DNA of 64,000 nt from NCBI RefSeq assembly GCF_000455125.1, contig NZ_AUWR01000002.1:56121-120120 (forward strand), written 5' to 3'. The position numbers and the translations under genes are program-made. The first letter of the stretch is position 1; every line of letters starts with the position of its first letter. Source of the DNA: Mycobacterium sp. UM_WGJ (GTDB lineage Bacteria > Actinomycetota > Actinomycetes > Mycobacteriales > Mycobacteriaceae). Positions 18,561-26,871 of the stretch are shown here, in pieces. The notes beneath the pieces were generated by a model, which saw only the letters and a list, made by a program, of their open reading frames with translations, made no database searches and was not told the origin of the DNA.

Positions 18561-19274
18561 TCAGCGTCGACCGCGACCGGCTCCGCCCGGCTTGCGCGCG
18601 GTGTTGCCGGCAGCCGCTCGGGCGGCCTGCTTGGCAAGGGTCTTCTCGCGCGCGGTGCGTTTGGGTGCCGGCTGGGACTGTCCCCGCGACGAACCGGGTT
18701 TGCGACCCCGCACAATGCCGACGAACTCTTCAACCAGCGCCGTCTGCGGTCCTTCTGCGAAGGCGAGCGACACCGGGCAGGTGGGCGCATCGCTGATCGG
18801 ACGGTAGGTGAGGTCCTTGCGGTGATACAGCCGCGCCAACGACTGCGGAACGATCAGCGCGCCCAGCCCGGCTGCGACGAGTTCTATGGCGTCCTTAGTA
18901 GTTTCAGGGCGATGATCGATCGGCTTGCCGGGCGCGTCCGCCCAGGCGACGACGTCATCGAGTGGGAGCAGCAGCGGCTCGCCGTCGAGGTCCGCCGAGG
19001 TGATCTCATCGACGGCATTGAAGACGTGGTCCTTGGGCACCACAGCCACCGTCGTCTCCTCGTAGAGCGGAATGACAGCCAGCCCTGAGGTGTCGGACAT
19101 TGGCCGCAGCAGCGCCACATCGACGGTGCCGGCCCGCACCGCAGCGGCCGCGTCTGCGGCTTCAACGGTATGCAGCAGCAACGGAACGTCCGGATGCCGC
19201 TCCGCCCAGACTCGTCCCCACTTTGCGGGCGTCCCGCCAGGGACGTAGCCGAGCGTGAGGGAAGGCGGGTTCAC
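18561..19274 (-). CDS. LysR-type substrate-binding domain protein lacking an HTH
   Basis: A 237-aa protein that begins directly with the effector-binding (periplasmic-binding-fold) domain of LysR regulators: LTLGYVPGGTPAKWGRVW, DVALLRPMSDTSGL, VVPKDHVF and ELVAAGLGALIVPQSLARLYH. The usual 60-residue N-terminal winged helix is absent, and the divergent promoter leaves no room for it. The C-terminal 45 residues are strongly basic (KRTAREKTLAKQAARAAAGN then an RKPGGAGRGRR tail) and might bind nucleic acid. It is paired with the divergent DUF5997 gene, an association I recall in other actinobacteria. GTG 19274 sits 6 nt after TAGCCT, so the transcript is probably leaderless. Confidence 0.82.
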   Translation of the reverse strand: MNPPSLTLGYVPGGTPAKWGRVWAERHPDVPLLLHTVEAADAAAAVRAGTVDVALLRPMSDTSGLAVIPLYEETTVAVVPKDHVFNAVDEITSADLDGEPLLLPLDDVVAWADAPGKPIDHRPETTKDAIELVAAGLGALIVPQSLARLYHRKDLTYRPISDAPTCPVSLAFAEGPQTALVEEFVGIVRGRKPGSSRGQSQPAPKRTAREKTLAKQAARAAAGNTARKPGGAGRGRR

Positions 19275-19280
19275 CGCATC

Positions 19281-19296
19281 AGGCTACCGATAGGCT
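19281..19296. promoter_or_regulatory. Back-to-back leaderless divergent promoters
   Basis: On the minus strand TAGCCT (19286-19281) lies 6 nt before GTG 19274; on the plus strand TAGGCT (19291-19296) lies 6 nt before ATG 19303. The two -10 elements are separated by only CCGA, so the polymerases would exclude each other. Confidence 0.55.
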
Positions 19297-19302
19297 GGCG
19301 CC

Positions 19303-19689
19303 ATGAGCAGGCCGAACGCACAGTCCATGAAACCCGCCACGGCGGCCAAAAAGCTGGACGTATACCTGCCCGCCACACCCGCGGAGTTCCAGGAGAACGC
19401 GATCACCCGCACCGAGCTCGCCGCCTTGCAGGCCGAACCGCCCCAGTGGCTCAAAGACCTGCGTAAGAACGGGCCGCACCCGAAGAACCTGGTGGCCGCC
19501 AAGCTGGGCATCTCGATCTCCGGTCTGACCCGTAGCGGCGTGGACAATGTGCTGACCACCGAGCAGATCGCTGCGCTGCTCGAAGAGAAGCCGGAGTGGC
19601 TGGTCGCCGAGCGCGAGAGCTACCAGGAAGTCCTGCGCGAGCAGCGGCGCATCAAGGCGCTGCATGCCGACCAAGCCCGCGAAGACTGA
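19303..19689 (+). CDS. DUF5997 family protein
   Basis: A 128-aa protein of an actinobacterial family of unknown function. Recognisable elements are MKPATAAKKLDVYLPATPAEFQ, the core WLKDLRKNGPHPKNLVAAKLGIS, and LTTEQIAALLEEKPEWLVAER near the C-terminus. Composition is that of a small soluble helical protein; the AAKLGISISGLTRSG stretch has the look of a helix-turn-helix but this is only a visual impression. Always-divergent pairing with a LysR-like effector domain suggests the two proteins act together. ATG 19303, leaderless by the TAGGCT element. Confidence 0.8.
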   Translation: MSRPNAQSMKPATAAKKLDVYLPATPAEFQENAITRTELAALQAEPPQWLKDLRKNGPHPKNLVAAKLGISISGLTRSGVDNVLTTEQIAALLEEKPEWLVAERESYQEVLREQRRIKALHADQARED

Positions 19690-19842
19690 TCCAGCACTGC
19701 AGCGCAGTCATCGGCCGATGCTCCCAAACCATCAAGTCACGAGAGGCGTTGCGGCGCTGGGGACTCCGCGCATAAGCAAGGAGAACAGTGGTTGGACATC
19801 ACCGAGACCAGGGGAACCGATCTCCCCGGTAGCATCATCGGC

Positions 19843-22800
19843 GTGAATTTGGCTGTCCTCGGCCCGATCCGCATCCTGCGGGACGACGCGCCGGTTGACC
19901 TGGGGACACCCCGGCAGCGCGCCGTGATCGGAGCGCTCGCCCTGGCACAGGGCAAGCGGGTCTCGGTCGAGGCACTCGCCAATCGGGTGTGGGGCGAGTC
20001 AGCGCCCGCCTCTGCGACGGCCACCCTGCACAGCTACATCGGCAAGTTGCGCCGCATTCTGGAACCGGGGCGCGGTCCTCGCCAGACGGCCACGGTACTG
20101 GTTCGGGAGCACGCCGGCTACGCGCTGCGCATCCCGGCGAACGAACGTGACGATGTCGCCCTGCAGCAGACGGTGACCGAGGCGCGCGCCACATTGACCG
20201 AACTCACCGACTTCGATCGTCCGGCCGCGGCTGGGCATGCCGCCGACCGGATCGCGCGGGTTGCGATGGCGCTCGATGACCGACTGTCGTGCTGGCGCGG
20301 CGAACCCTATCCGGAACTCGGCGACGACCCGGCCGCGGTCGCAGAGCGGGTGCGGCTCGCCGACTTACGGGCCGCCGCCCGGGAACTGCGGATCGTCGCC
20401 GGTCTGGCGATCGGCGAACACGACGAGGTGGTGGGTGAACTCGCTGCCCTGTGCGCCGAGAATCCGCTGCACGAACGTTGGTGGTCGCTGTGGGCGGTCG
20501 CCCTCTTCCGCTGCGGGCGACTGCCCGACTCGCTCGCCGCGCTGCAGACCCTACGGGCCGAACTGGCCGATGAGCTGGGACTCGATCCCAGCGAGGCGGT
20601 CCGTACCCTACAGAGCGCGATCCTGCGCCGTGATCCTGCGCTCGGGTGGCCGGCGCCGTCGACCGGCTCGCCGGCTTCGGTCATCACAACGCTCAGCGCC
20701 GAGGACACACCACGCCCGGCCCCCTTCGCCCGACCACGCTGGCCGCTGGTGGGACGCGCCCCGGAACAACGCCGTCTCCGGGCCGAGGCGGAGGCCACCG
20801 CAGCGGGCACACCAGGCGTCACCGTCGTCGTGGGCGAACCCGGCGCCGGGAAGACCCGCCTGCTGGCCGCGTTCGCGGAGGACGCGGCCACGCTTGGCTT
20901 CCGGATCGGGGTGGGGCGCTGCCGGGACACCGACCAGCCGGAACTGTGGCCGCTGGCGGAGGCGCTGGCCGGGATTTCTGGCCGCCCGACGACAATCCTC
21001 TACGAGGAGCTGACCTCCGGTTCCGAATTCGCGCTGCGCGATCTGGCCGTGCGGCTGACTGCGGAATCCGCCGCGAGGGTGCCGACGGCCCTGGTCGTCG
21101 AGGACTTGCATTGGGCCGGTCCGATAGTGATTCGGGCGCTCACGGCTCTGATCGAGAGGCTCACCGATCAACGGCTCCTGCTGATCACGACCACGCGGCC
21201 GGACCCCGCAGAAGGCTCCGAACTTCAACGATTCCTGCGCGCCACCGCCCGCGGGCAGGGCAGCCGGATCGAGTTGGGTCCGCTTCCGGTCGACGCGGTG
21301 GAGCCGCTGGCGGAAGCGGTAGCCGGATCCGCCATCGGCAATGACCGAGCGCACGCGCTGTGGAACCGGACCGGTGGCAACGCGCTGTACCTGGTGGAAC
21401 TGCTGCAGAGTGCGGGCGCGCCCAGCGGCACCCTCGCGGACGTGGTGCTGGAGCGAGTCGGGGCTCTCCCCGCCGAGACGGTCGAGGCGCTCCGCGCGGC
21501 CAGTGTGCTCGGAACAACGTTTCAGACCGCGGATCTCGCCGGGATGACGGTCACGGACCCCGGGCGCACGATCGAACTCCTGGAGCCCGCGCGCCGGGCC
21601 GGGATCGTGGCTGACACGGGTGCCGGATTCCGGTTCGGCCACGTGATCGTGCAGGAGGTGATCCATCGGTCATTGGCCGGGGATGCCCGCGCCGACCTGC
21701 ACCGCCGCGCTGCGGAGGTCGCCGCGAACGGCGACCTGAATCGGGCTGATGTGCGGGCATCGGTTCAGCACCATCTGCGCGGCGCCGCGCCGACGGACCC
21801 CGCTACCGGCTGGCGCATGCTGGTCGAGACCGCGCAGTACGCGCGGGCCGGCGCCCACTACGACGAAGAGGCGGCGCACCTGGTCTTGGCATTGGATCTG
21901 CAACGGGCCGACCGCACGGCTTCGGCCCGGGAACGCTACGAACTGCTCATGCTGGCCACCGACGCGCACCGGTGGTCAGGTGATTGGCAAGGAGTCTCGG
22001 ACTGCGTGGATGCCGCGACGCTGCTGGTCGGCCGGCTCGGCGACCCGGCCGACCAGAGCGCCACCGCGGAGTTGGCGGCACGAACCCTGTCCGCCAACCT
22101 CGACGGGGCGCTGTGGCAGGTCAGGTCCTACGGCGAGGTGCACGCCCCGGTGGTCGACGCGCTCACCGAGGTGCTGCCGCAGCTGCCGCCCCATAGGACT
22201 GCGGTGCGCAGTCGGGCGCTGCTGACGCTGGCTATGGAGCTGTTCTATTCCGGTGACGTGAATCGGATCGACGCCCTGGTCGCCGAGGCACTGGACGTGG
22301 CGCGCCCGATCGACGACCCGCGGGTCCGGGCGTCGGTGCAGCTGGGCGCGTACGTGGCGCGGTTCCGCCCGGATGCGGCGGCGCACCGGGCCGAGTATCT
22401 GCGGCTCGCCCGGGCGGACGCCGAGCTGCTGGGTGACCCGCGCTTGGAGATGATGGTCGCGACGCTGGCCACCGGCTTGGCCAACGAGCTCGGCGACGCG
22501 GACGCGGTGTGGTCCGGTATCCGGGCGCTCACCAGCCGGCTGCGCTCGGCCGGGCTTGGCACCGCCGAGGTGGTACTGCACACCGTCGCCGCGCCCTGGC
22601 ACGCGATGGCCGGCGACGACGATGCCGCGGTCGCGTCTGTGCTGCGGCTGCAGGAGCTGGCGGTCGAAGTGCGGACCCCCAACGTCTTCGAGGCGGCCCA
22701 GGTGGCGGGCGCGCTGGCGTGCCTGCACGCGGACCGCGCGGCCGAGTTGTTGCCCACCCTGGACGGGTTCCTCCAGGACAGCCGGATTCCGGCCGCCTCG

Positions 22801-23187
22801 ACGGTGGCGTTGCTGCTGCTGCGCGCCGGCGAGCGGGAACGCGCGGCTGCCTTCGTGGAGGCTCATCCGCTGCCCGCCGAACGCCACACCTTCCTCGGAT
22901 CCGTGTTTGCCGCGATGAGTTGCGAGATCGCGTTGGAACTCGACCGCCCGGATCTCGCGGTGGACGCCTTTAGTTACCTGCGGGACTACTCGGGGCGGAT
23001 GGCGAGCGCGGGGACCGCCGCGGCGATCGGCCCCGTGGACCTGTTCCTGGCCTACGGGGCCGCGGTCACCGGGGATACCGTGGCGGCCGCCGCGTATGCG
23101 GACGCGGCGGCCGACCAGGCCGGCCGCTGGCGGTTGTCGCGCATCGGGGCGCGGATCGGCGAGATGCGGCGCCGGCACGGCTTCTGA
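19843..23187 (+). CDS. AfsR/SARP-like regulator with BTAD and AAA ATPase domains
   Basis: A large (1114 aa) cytosolic regulator. Residues 1-95 form an OmpR-like winged helix (NLAVLGPIRILRDDAPVDLG, LANRVWGES, SYIGKLRRIL). The BTAD follows to about residue 270 (ENPLHERWWSLWAVALFRCG, ADELGLDPSEAVRTLQ). Then comes a STAND-type ATPase with Walker A GEPGAGKTR and Walker B ALVVEDLHWAG, and about 500 residues of TPR-like helical repeats. Such proteins switch on secondary-metabolism or stress genes in response to signals sensed by the repeats. GTG 19843 follows TAGCAT by 7 nt and gives the usual family N-terminus; TTG 19792 with AAGGAG is an alternative adding 17 residues. No biosynthetic cluster is adjacent. 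Confidence 0.88.
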   Translation: MNLAVLGPIRILRDDAPVDLGTPRQRAVIGALALAQGKRVSVEALANRVWGESAPASATATLHSYIGKLRRILEPGRGPRQTATVLVREHAGYALRIPANERDDVALQQTVTEARATLTELTDFDRPAAAGHAADRIARVAMALDDRLSCWRGEPYPELGDDPAAVAERVRLADLRAAARELRIVAGLAIGEHDEVVGELAALCAENPLHERWWSLWAVALFRCGRLPDSLAALQTLRAELADELGLDPSEAVRTLQSAILRRDPALGWPAPSTGSPASVITTLSAEDTPRPAPFARPRWPLVGRAPEQRRLRAEAEATAAGTPGVTVVVGEPGAGKTRLLAAFAEDAATLGFRIGVGRCRDTDQPELWPLAEALAGISGRPTTILYEELTSGSEFALRDLAVRLTAESAARVPTALVVEDLHWAGPIVIRALTALIERLTDQRLLLITTTRPDPAEGSELQRFLRATARGQGSRIELGPLPVDAVEPLAEAVAGSAIGNDRAHALWNRTGGNALYLVELLQSAGAPSGTLADVVLERVGALPAETVEALRAASVLGTTFQTADLAGMTVTDPGRTIELLEPARRAGIVADTGAGFRFGHVIVQEVIHRSLAGDARADLHRRAAEVAANGDLNRADVRASVQHHLRGAAPTDPATGWRMLVETAQYARAGAHYDEEAAHLVLALDLQRADRTASARERYELLMLATDAHRWSGDWQGVSDCVDAATLLVGRLGDPADQSATAELAARTLSANLDGALWQVRSYGEVHAPVVDALTEVLPQLPPHRTAVRSRALLTLAMELFYSGDVNRIDALVAEALDVARPIDDPRVRASVQLGAYVARFRPDAAAHRAEYLRLARADAELLGDPRLEMMVATLATGLANELGDADAVWSGIRALTSRLRSAGLGTAEVVLHTVAAPWHAMAGDDDAAVASVLRLQELAVEVRTPNVFEAAQVAGALACLHADRAAELLPTLDGFLQDSRIPAASTVALLLLRAGERERAAAFVEAHPLPAERHTFLGSVFAAMSCEIALELDRPDLAVDAFSYLRDYSGRMASAGTAAAIGPVDLFLAYGAAVTGDTVAAAAYADAAADQAGRWRLSRIGARIGEMRRRHGF

Positions 23188-23237
23188 TCGACGGTGTTAT
23201 GCGGTGGTCCAGCCTTCGCTTCCCCTGCGGCGAGCCT

Positions 23238-23258
23238 CGCTGAACTGCCGGTTCAGCG
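23238..23258. terminator. Short perfect hairpin between convergent genes
   Basis: CGCTGAAC (23238-23245) and GTTCAGCG (23251-23258) form an 8-bp stem with a 5-nt loop. It overlaps the stop codon of the minus-strand hemerythrin gene and lies 51 nt after the AfsR-like gene. No T-tract. Confidence 0.4.
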
Positions 23259-23987
23259 CACCAAACTCGTGCCCACGGTCGTGCCCGCCGGCACCGCGAC
23301 GAACGCGGCGTCGTCGAGCCGCTGGAAACGACGCCGCCCGATCCGCAGCATCGCCTTCAGGGGTAGCGGAGCCTCGGCGAGCAGCTCGGAGGCCGTCGGA
23401 TCCGGGAGGTCTTTGAAGGCCCAGGGCAGCATCTGGGTGAGCTCGCGGACGCTCATGCCGCCCCGCAACTTGGTCCGCTCGAGATGGTCCCACTCGTCGC
23501 CGCCGATCCGTGCCTGCAGCACCACGTTCGCATCGCGCTCCTCGTGTGAGAGGTGACCGGTGAGGCAGGCGTAGGCCTCGTCGACGCCTGAGGTCAGCGC
23601 CTCCCGATCGGGCGTGCCGACGCCGATCGTCATCGCCTCGAGACCGGCTCGCACCCGCAGCAGCAGCGGGTCGATCTGATCGTGTTCGGTGTCCATGGCG
23701 TCCAGGACGGTGAGTGCGTGGGCGTCGCCATCGACCTCGGCGCGCATCCGCAGCAGCGGCCAGAGCACCACGTCCTCCTTGTGATGGTGATCGTGCAGCA
23801 CGGTGGACAGCAGGTCCCACCGCGCCAACAGGGCGCGCCAGGTGCGCCCGTCGGTGAACGGTGTGCGGCGCACCGCGATGCAGAAGTGCGTGAGGTCACG
23901 CCGGAATCCGTGGTGCATCACGTACATCATCCGCAGGTCAGCGGGTCCTTCGGGGGCGGCGGCCTGGCCGGGCAACAACACGGTCAC
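23253..23987 (-). CDS. Hemerythrin HHE-domain protein
   Basis: A 244-aa soluble protein with the hemerythrin-like di-iron four-helix bundle. Ligand candidates are the histidine in YVMHHGFRRDLTHF, HDHHHKEDVVLWP (the HxxxE motif), DTEHDQIDPLL and the last pair in LTGHLSHEERDANV. Such proteins bind O2 or NO, or store iron. The C-terminal third (RGGMSVRELTQMLPWAFKDL) is an extension outside the bundle. GTG 23987 has AGAGGAG upstream. It is convergent with the AfsR-like gene and has no evident operon partner. Confidence 0.85.
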   Translation of the reverse strand: MTVLLPGQAAAPEGPADLRMMYVMHHGFRRDLTHFCIAVRRTPFTDGRTWRALLARWDLLSTVLHDHHHKEDVVLWPLLRMRAEVDGDAHALTVLDAMDTEHDQIDPLLLRVRAGLEAMTIGVGTPDREALTSGVDEAYACLTGHLSHEERDANVVLQARIGGDEWDHLERTKLRGGMSVRELTQMLPWAFKDLPDPTASELLAEAPLPLKAMLRIGRRRFQRLDDAAFVAVPAGTTVGTSLVR

Positions 23988-24144
23988 AAAGACTCCTCTG
24001 CATCAGGGATGCCCATTCGGGCGTCCTCGTCGCGAACGATGGCAGAGTGCACTGGTAGTCCACTGGTGGCTGACTTGCGCGCGAATGCGCTGACGCTCGC
24101 GAGCGGCTGATCCAGGAAGCCTCCGAGTCACCAGCCGGCCGGAA

Positions 24145-24954
24145 TCAGGACTTGCCCGCAGTCAGCAACAGGTATTCCCAGTCCATGGACCCGCGCCGCA
24201 GCGCGCGATCGGCCAGCGCCGCGATGTCGGCGTCGAGTGCAGCCACGCGATCCGGGTCCTCGGCGATCCCCCGGTAGGCCGCGATCGTCGGCCCGTAGTT
24301 CGCCTTGAAGTACTCGCGCAACGCGACGCCGTCACCGAAGGCGGAGACCGTGAGCACCCGGCGTTCGGTCGCAACATCGCCAACCGCCTCGCCCAGTAGC
24401 GCACGCACGTAAGGCTCGCTGCCCCACAGCGGTGGCACGGACGCTCCCACCGGTGGAGGCGGCACGTACGGCTTCATGGCCGTGAACAGCTGGCCGATGA
24501 AACCCTCTGGCGTCCAACTGATCACACCGATGCGGCCACCGGGCCGGCAGACTCGGATCAATTCGTCGGCAGCCGATTGATGGTGTGGTGCGAACATCAC
24601 GCCGATACAGGACATCACCACGTCGAACTCATCGTCATCGAACGGCAGCGTCTCGGCGTTGGCCTCGCGCCAGTCCAGCACGACACCCTGTTCGGCGGCC
24701 TTCGTGCGGCCCTGCTGCAGCAGCTGCGGGCAGAGGTCGCTGGCCACCACGTGAGCGCCGGTGGCCGCCGCGGGGATCGCGGCATTGCCGGTTCCGGCAG
24801 CGACGTCGAGCACTCGGTCCTGCCGCCGGATTCCGCAGGCCGTCACGAGTACCGGCCCCAACGGTGAAACCACGTCGGTGGCTATCGCCGCATAGTCACC
24901 TAGCGCCCACAGCGCACGGTGCTTGTCCTCGATGTCGTTCACTACCGCGTTCAT
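24145..24954 (-). CDS. SAM-dependent class I methyltransferase
   Basis: A 269-aa methyltransferase of the UbiE/Methyltransf_11 type. Motif I is VLDVAAGTGNAAIPAA, the acidic loop is ASDLCPQLL, and the post-motif segment is FDVVMSCIGVMFAPHHQSAADELIRVCRPGGRIGV. The substrate is not deducible. ATG 24954 has GAGAGGAAGAACCG upstream and is preferred to the first ATG of the open frame at 25008. It is divergent from an HxlR-type regulator, which probably responds to the compound this enzyme modifies. Confidence 0.85.
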   Translation of the reverse strand: MNAVVNDIEDKHRALWALGDYAAIATDVVSPLGPVLVTACGIRRQDRVLDVAAGTGNAAIPAAATGAHVVASDLCPQLLQQGRTKAAEQGVVLDWREANAETLPFDDDEFDVVMSCIGVMFAPHHQSAADELIRVCRPGGRIGVISWTPEGFIGQLFTAMKPYVPPPPVGASVPPLWGSEPYVRALLGEAVGDVATERRVLTVSAFGDGVALREYFKANYGPTIAAYRGIAEDPDRVAALDADIAALADRALRRGSMDWEYLLLTAGKS

Positions 24955-25080
24955 CGGTTCTTCCTCTCGCCCCGGTGAACCCATCGTCGGTCCGGCCGGC
25001 GAACGCATCCAGTTCTAGATCTGTACTGGGCAGGCCTGCTGCGAGACCATAGATTCGGGCGATCCACGAAAGGAACGCAG

Positions 25081-25755
25081 ATGTCGGGATACGACCAGTT
25101 CTGTCCGATGGCCAAGGCCATGGAGCTGCTCGACGAACGCTGGACCTTGCTGGTGGTGCGTGAACTGTTGCTCGGCAGCACCCACTTCAACGATCTACGT
25201 CGCGGTGTGCCCAAGATGTCACCGGCGCTGCTGTCCAAGCGACTCAAGTCACTTGTCCGCGCCGGCGTCGTGGAGCGCACCGAAATCGACGGCCGTGCAA
25301 CGTATTCGCTGACCCCGTGCGGCCAGGATCTGGCCGGCGCAGTGGAAGCGCTCACCGCGTGGGGGGTGCGCTGGATCAGCGACCTCGGCGACGCCGACCT
25401 CGACCCGCACCTGTTGTTCTGGGACATCCGCCGCACCATCCCAGTCGGCGCCTGGCCGCGGTCACGCACGACGCTGCAGTTCGTTCTCGACGGAGTGGCC
25501 GCCAAGGCGTCGCGGTGGTGGCTGGTGGTTGCCGACGGCAAAGCCGAGGTGTGTGACTTCGACCCCGGCTACGAGGTGACCGGCACCGTCGAGACCAGCC
25601 TGCGGGTCCTGACCCGGATCTGGCGCGGCGACGTCGGCTGGTCACACGCCATGCACGACGGCAGTGTTGCCTTGTCGGGAACTACTGATGTCCGTCGCGC
25701 CATTCCCAGCTGGCTCGGGCAGGGCAGATCGGCCGCGGTCCCCCGGCCGGCCTGA
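25081..25755 (+). CDS. HxlR-family regulator with C-terminal SCP2-like domain
   Basis: A 224-aa regulator. Residues 1-100 are the HxlR winged helix (CPMAKAMELLDERWTLLVVREL, LLSKRLKSLVRAGVVERTE), with the conserved N-terminal cysteine of redox- or electrophile-sensing members at Cys8. The C-terminal half (TLQFVLDGVAAKASRWWLVV ... DVGWSHAMHDG) resembles the sterol-carrier-like domain found fused to HxlR regulators in mycobacteria. Ribosome binding site AAAGGAA precedes ATG 25081. Divergent from the methyltransferase gene. Confidence 0.85.
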   Translation: MSGYDQFCPMAKAMELLDERWTLLVVRELLLGSTHFNDLRRGVPKMSPALLSKRLKSLVRAGVVERTEIDGRATYSLTPCGQDLAGAVEALTAWGVRWISDLGDADLDPHLLFWDIRRTIPVGAWPRSRTTLQFVLDGVAAKASRWWLVVADGKAEVCDFDPGYEVTGTVETSLRVLTRIWRGDVGWSHAMHDGSVALSGTTDVRRAIPSWLGQGRSAAVPRPA

Positions 25756-25762
25756 GTATCGC

Positions 25763-26149
25763 TCAGGGCAGGTTGAGCTGCCAGGACACCCCGAATCGGT
25801 CGCTGACCCAGGCGAACGCGGTGGAGAAGCCGTAATCACCGAGCGGCATCAAAGTGGCGCCGCCCTCCCCTAGCTCGGCCACCAGCCGTTCCAGCTCCGC
25901 GCGGTCGGCGACGTCCACGAACAGTGAGCTCGACGGGGTGAAGTCGAAGCCGTGCTTGACCGCGCTGTCGCTGACCAGCACCCGCAGCCCGGCCAGGTCG
26001 AGCTCGGCCAGCATGATGCCGGTGGCCGGTTCGGGATGCGGCGTCGAGGACACCACCGAGGCTCCCGGGAACGCGGCCAGGTACATCTCGATCGCGACGG
26101 CGGCGGTGCCGCCCTGAAACATGAGAAACGGTCTGATCCGGGTCACGCA
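25763..26149 (-). CDS. VOC-superfamily (PhnB/glyoxalase-like) protein
   Basis: A 128-aa single-module vicinal-oxygen-chelate protein of the PhnB type: TRIRPFLMFQGGTAAVAIEMYLAAFPG at the start and GDYGFSTAFAWVSDRFGVSWQLN at the end are the family borders. Some members bind antibiotics or isomerise small molecules; nothing here fixes the role. The GTG at 26149 lies 7 nt after TAGGGT (26162-26157), indicating a leaderless message; the open frame extends to GTG 26164. It is convergent with the HxlR gene, 7 nt apart. Confidence 0.82.
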   Translation of the reverse strand, partial: CVTRIRPFLMFQGGTAAVAIEMYLAAFPGASVVSSTPHPEPATGIMLAELDLAGLRVLVSDSAVKHGFDFTPSSSLFVDVADRAELERLVAELGEGGATLMPLGDYGFSTAFAWVSDRFGVSWQLNLP

Positions 26150-26182
26150 GCCCACCCTATCCACGCAGTCAGGGCCAGGCTC

Positions 26183-26220
26183 GGAAAAAGAAGCGGGCCG
26201 GGGAGCAATATTCCCTGGCC
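26183..26220 (-). terminator. Intrinsic terminator of the DUF732 gene
   Basis: On the minus strand a GC-rich 9-bp stem (26220-26212 with 26204-26196, one mismatch) is followed by CGCTTCTTTTTCC, a T-rich tract. It lies 76 nt after the stop codon of the gene ending at 26296. Confidence 0.6.
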
Positions 26221-26295
26221 TGCAATCGTTTCGAAGTGCCCTGCCGACCTTTCACTGCTGGTTCCCCGCCCGATCAAGATAATTCGGCTGGCCGA

Positions 26296-26646
26296 TCAAC
26301 ACAGGTAGCGTTCGGCGGAATCGACCAGACGGCTGACGCTTCCACGATCCAGGCCGTCGTGGCGGTTCACACCCAGCTTGCGTGCTGCCCTGCTGACGAC
26401 TTGAGCGGCCTCACCGCGCGACTCGGGGATTGTCCGTCCATCCGGCCCCTTGCGCAGGACGTGACATGCTTCATGACCCAATTGCAGCGCCTGGTTATCC
26501 CGTAACCGGACCCTCACCGTGTTGTGCACCTCCCGGAGGTAGCTGTTGGCGTCGGCGTGTGCGGTACCAACTGCCAGTGAAGGGAGAGTCGAGAGAAGGA
26601 CTGCTGCCAGCATGATCCGCGAGCACCGCGCTTTGACCTGGGCCAT
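26296..26646 (-). CDS. Secreted DUF732 protein
   Basis: A 116-aa exported small protein. A clear signal peptide (IMLAAVLLSTLPSLAVGTAHA, cleavage after AHA) precedes an about 80-residue helical domain with two cysteines (GHEACHVL and the C-terminal ERYLC), the DUF732 pattern common in mycobacterial secretomes. Such proteins are small disulfide-bonded helical bundles of unknown function. The ATG at 26646 has GAGGAAAGGCGGC upstream. It stands alone on the minus strand with its own terminator. Confidence 0.8.
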   Translation of the reverse strand: MAQVKARCSRIMLAAVLLSTLPSLAVGTAHADANSYLREVHNTVRVRLRDNQALQLGHEACHVLRKGPDGRTIPESRGEAAQVVSRAARKLGVNRHDGLDRGSVSRLVDSAERYLC

Positions 26647-26814
26647 ATGCCGCCTTTCCTCGGTTTACCCGCAAAGAAGTGAACGTTGAAACTGATTCAC
26701 ACAGGAACTTCACGCCAAGCATAAACACTTGGTCGCGGCACCCGAAAGTGCCATCTACGTCAAGACTGTTCAGGCAGGCAAGCAGTCGATCGACCGAGGG
26801 ACTTCAGACCTCCA

Positions 26815-26852
26815 TCAAAAGCAGACGGGCCAGGGGATGTCTCCCCTGGCCC
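26815..26852 (-). terminator. Intrinsic terminator of the nrdHIE operon
   Basis: A perfect 10-bp stem, GGGCCAGGGG (26827-26836) with CCCCTGGCCC (26843-26852), carries a 6-nt loop. On the minus strand it is followed by GTCTGCTTTTGATG. It lies 20 nt after the nrdE stop codon. Confidence 0.75.
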
Positions 26853-26871
26853 GCGTGTCGTCGGAAAATTG

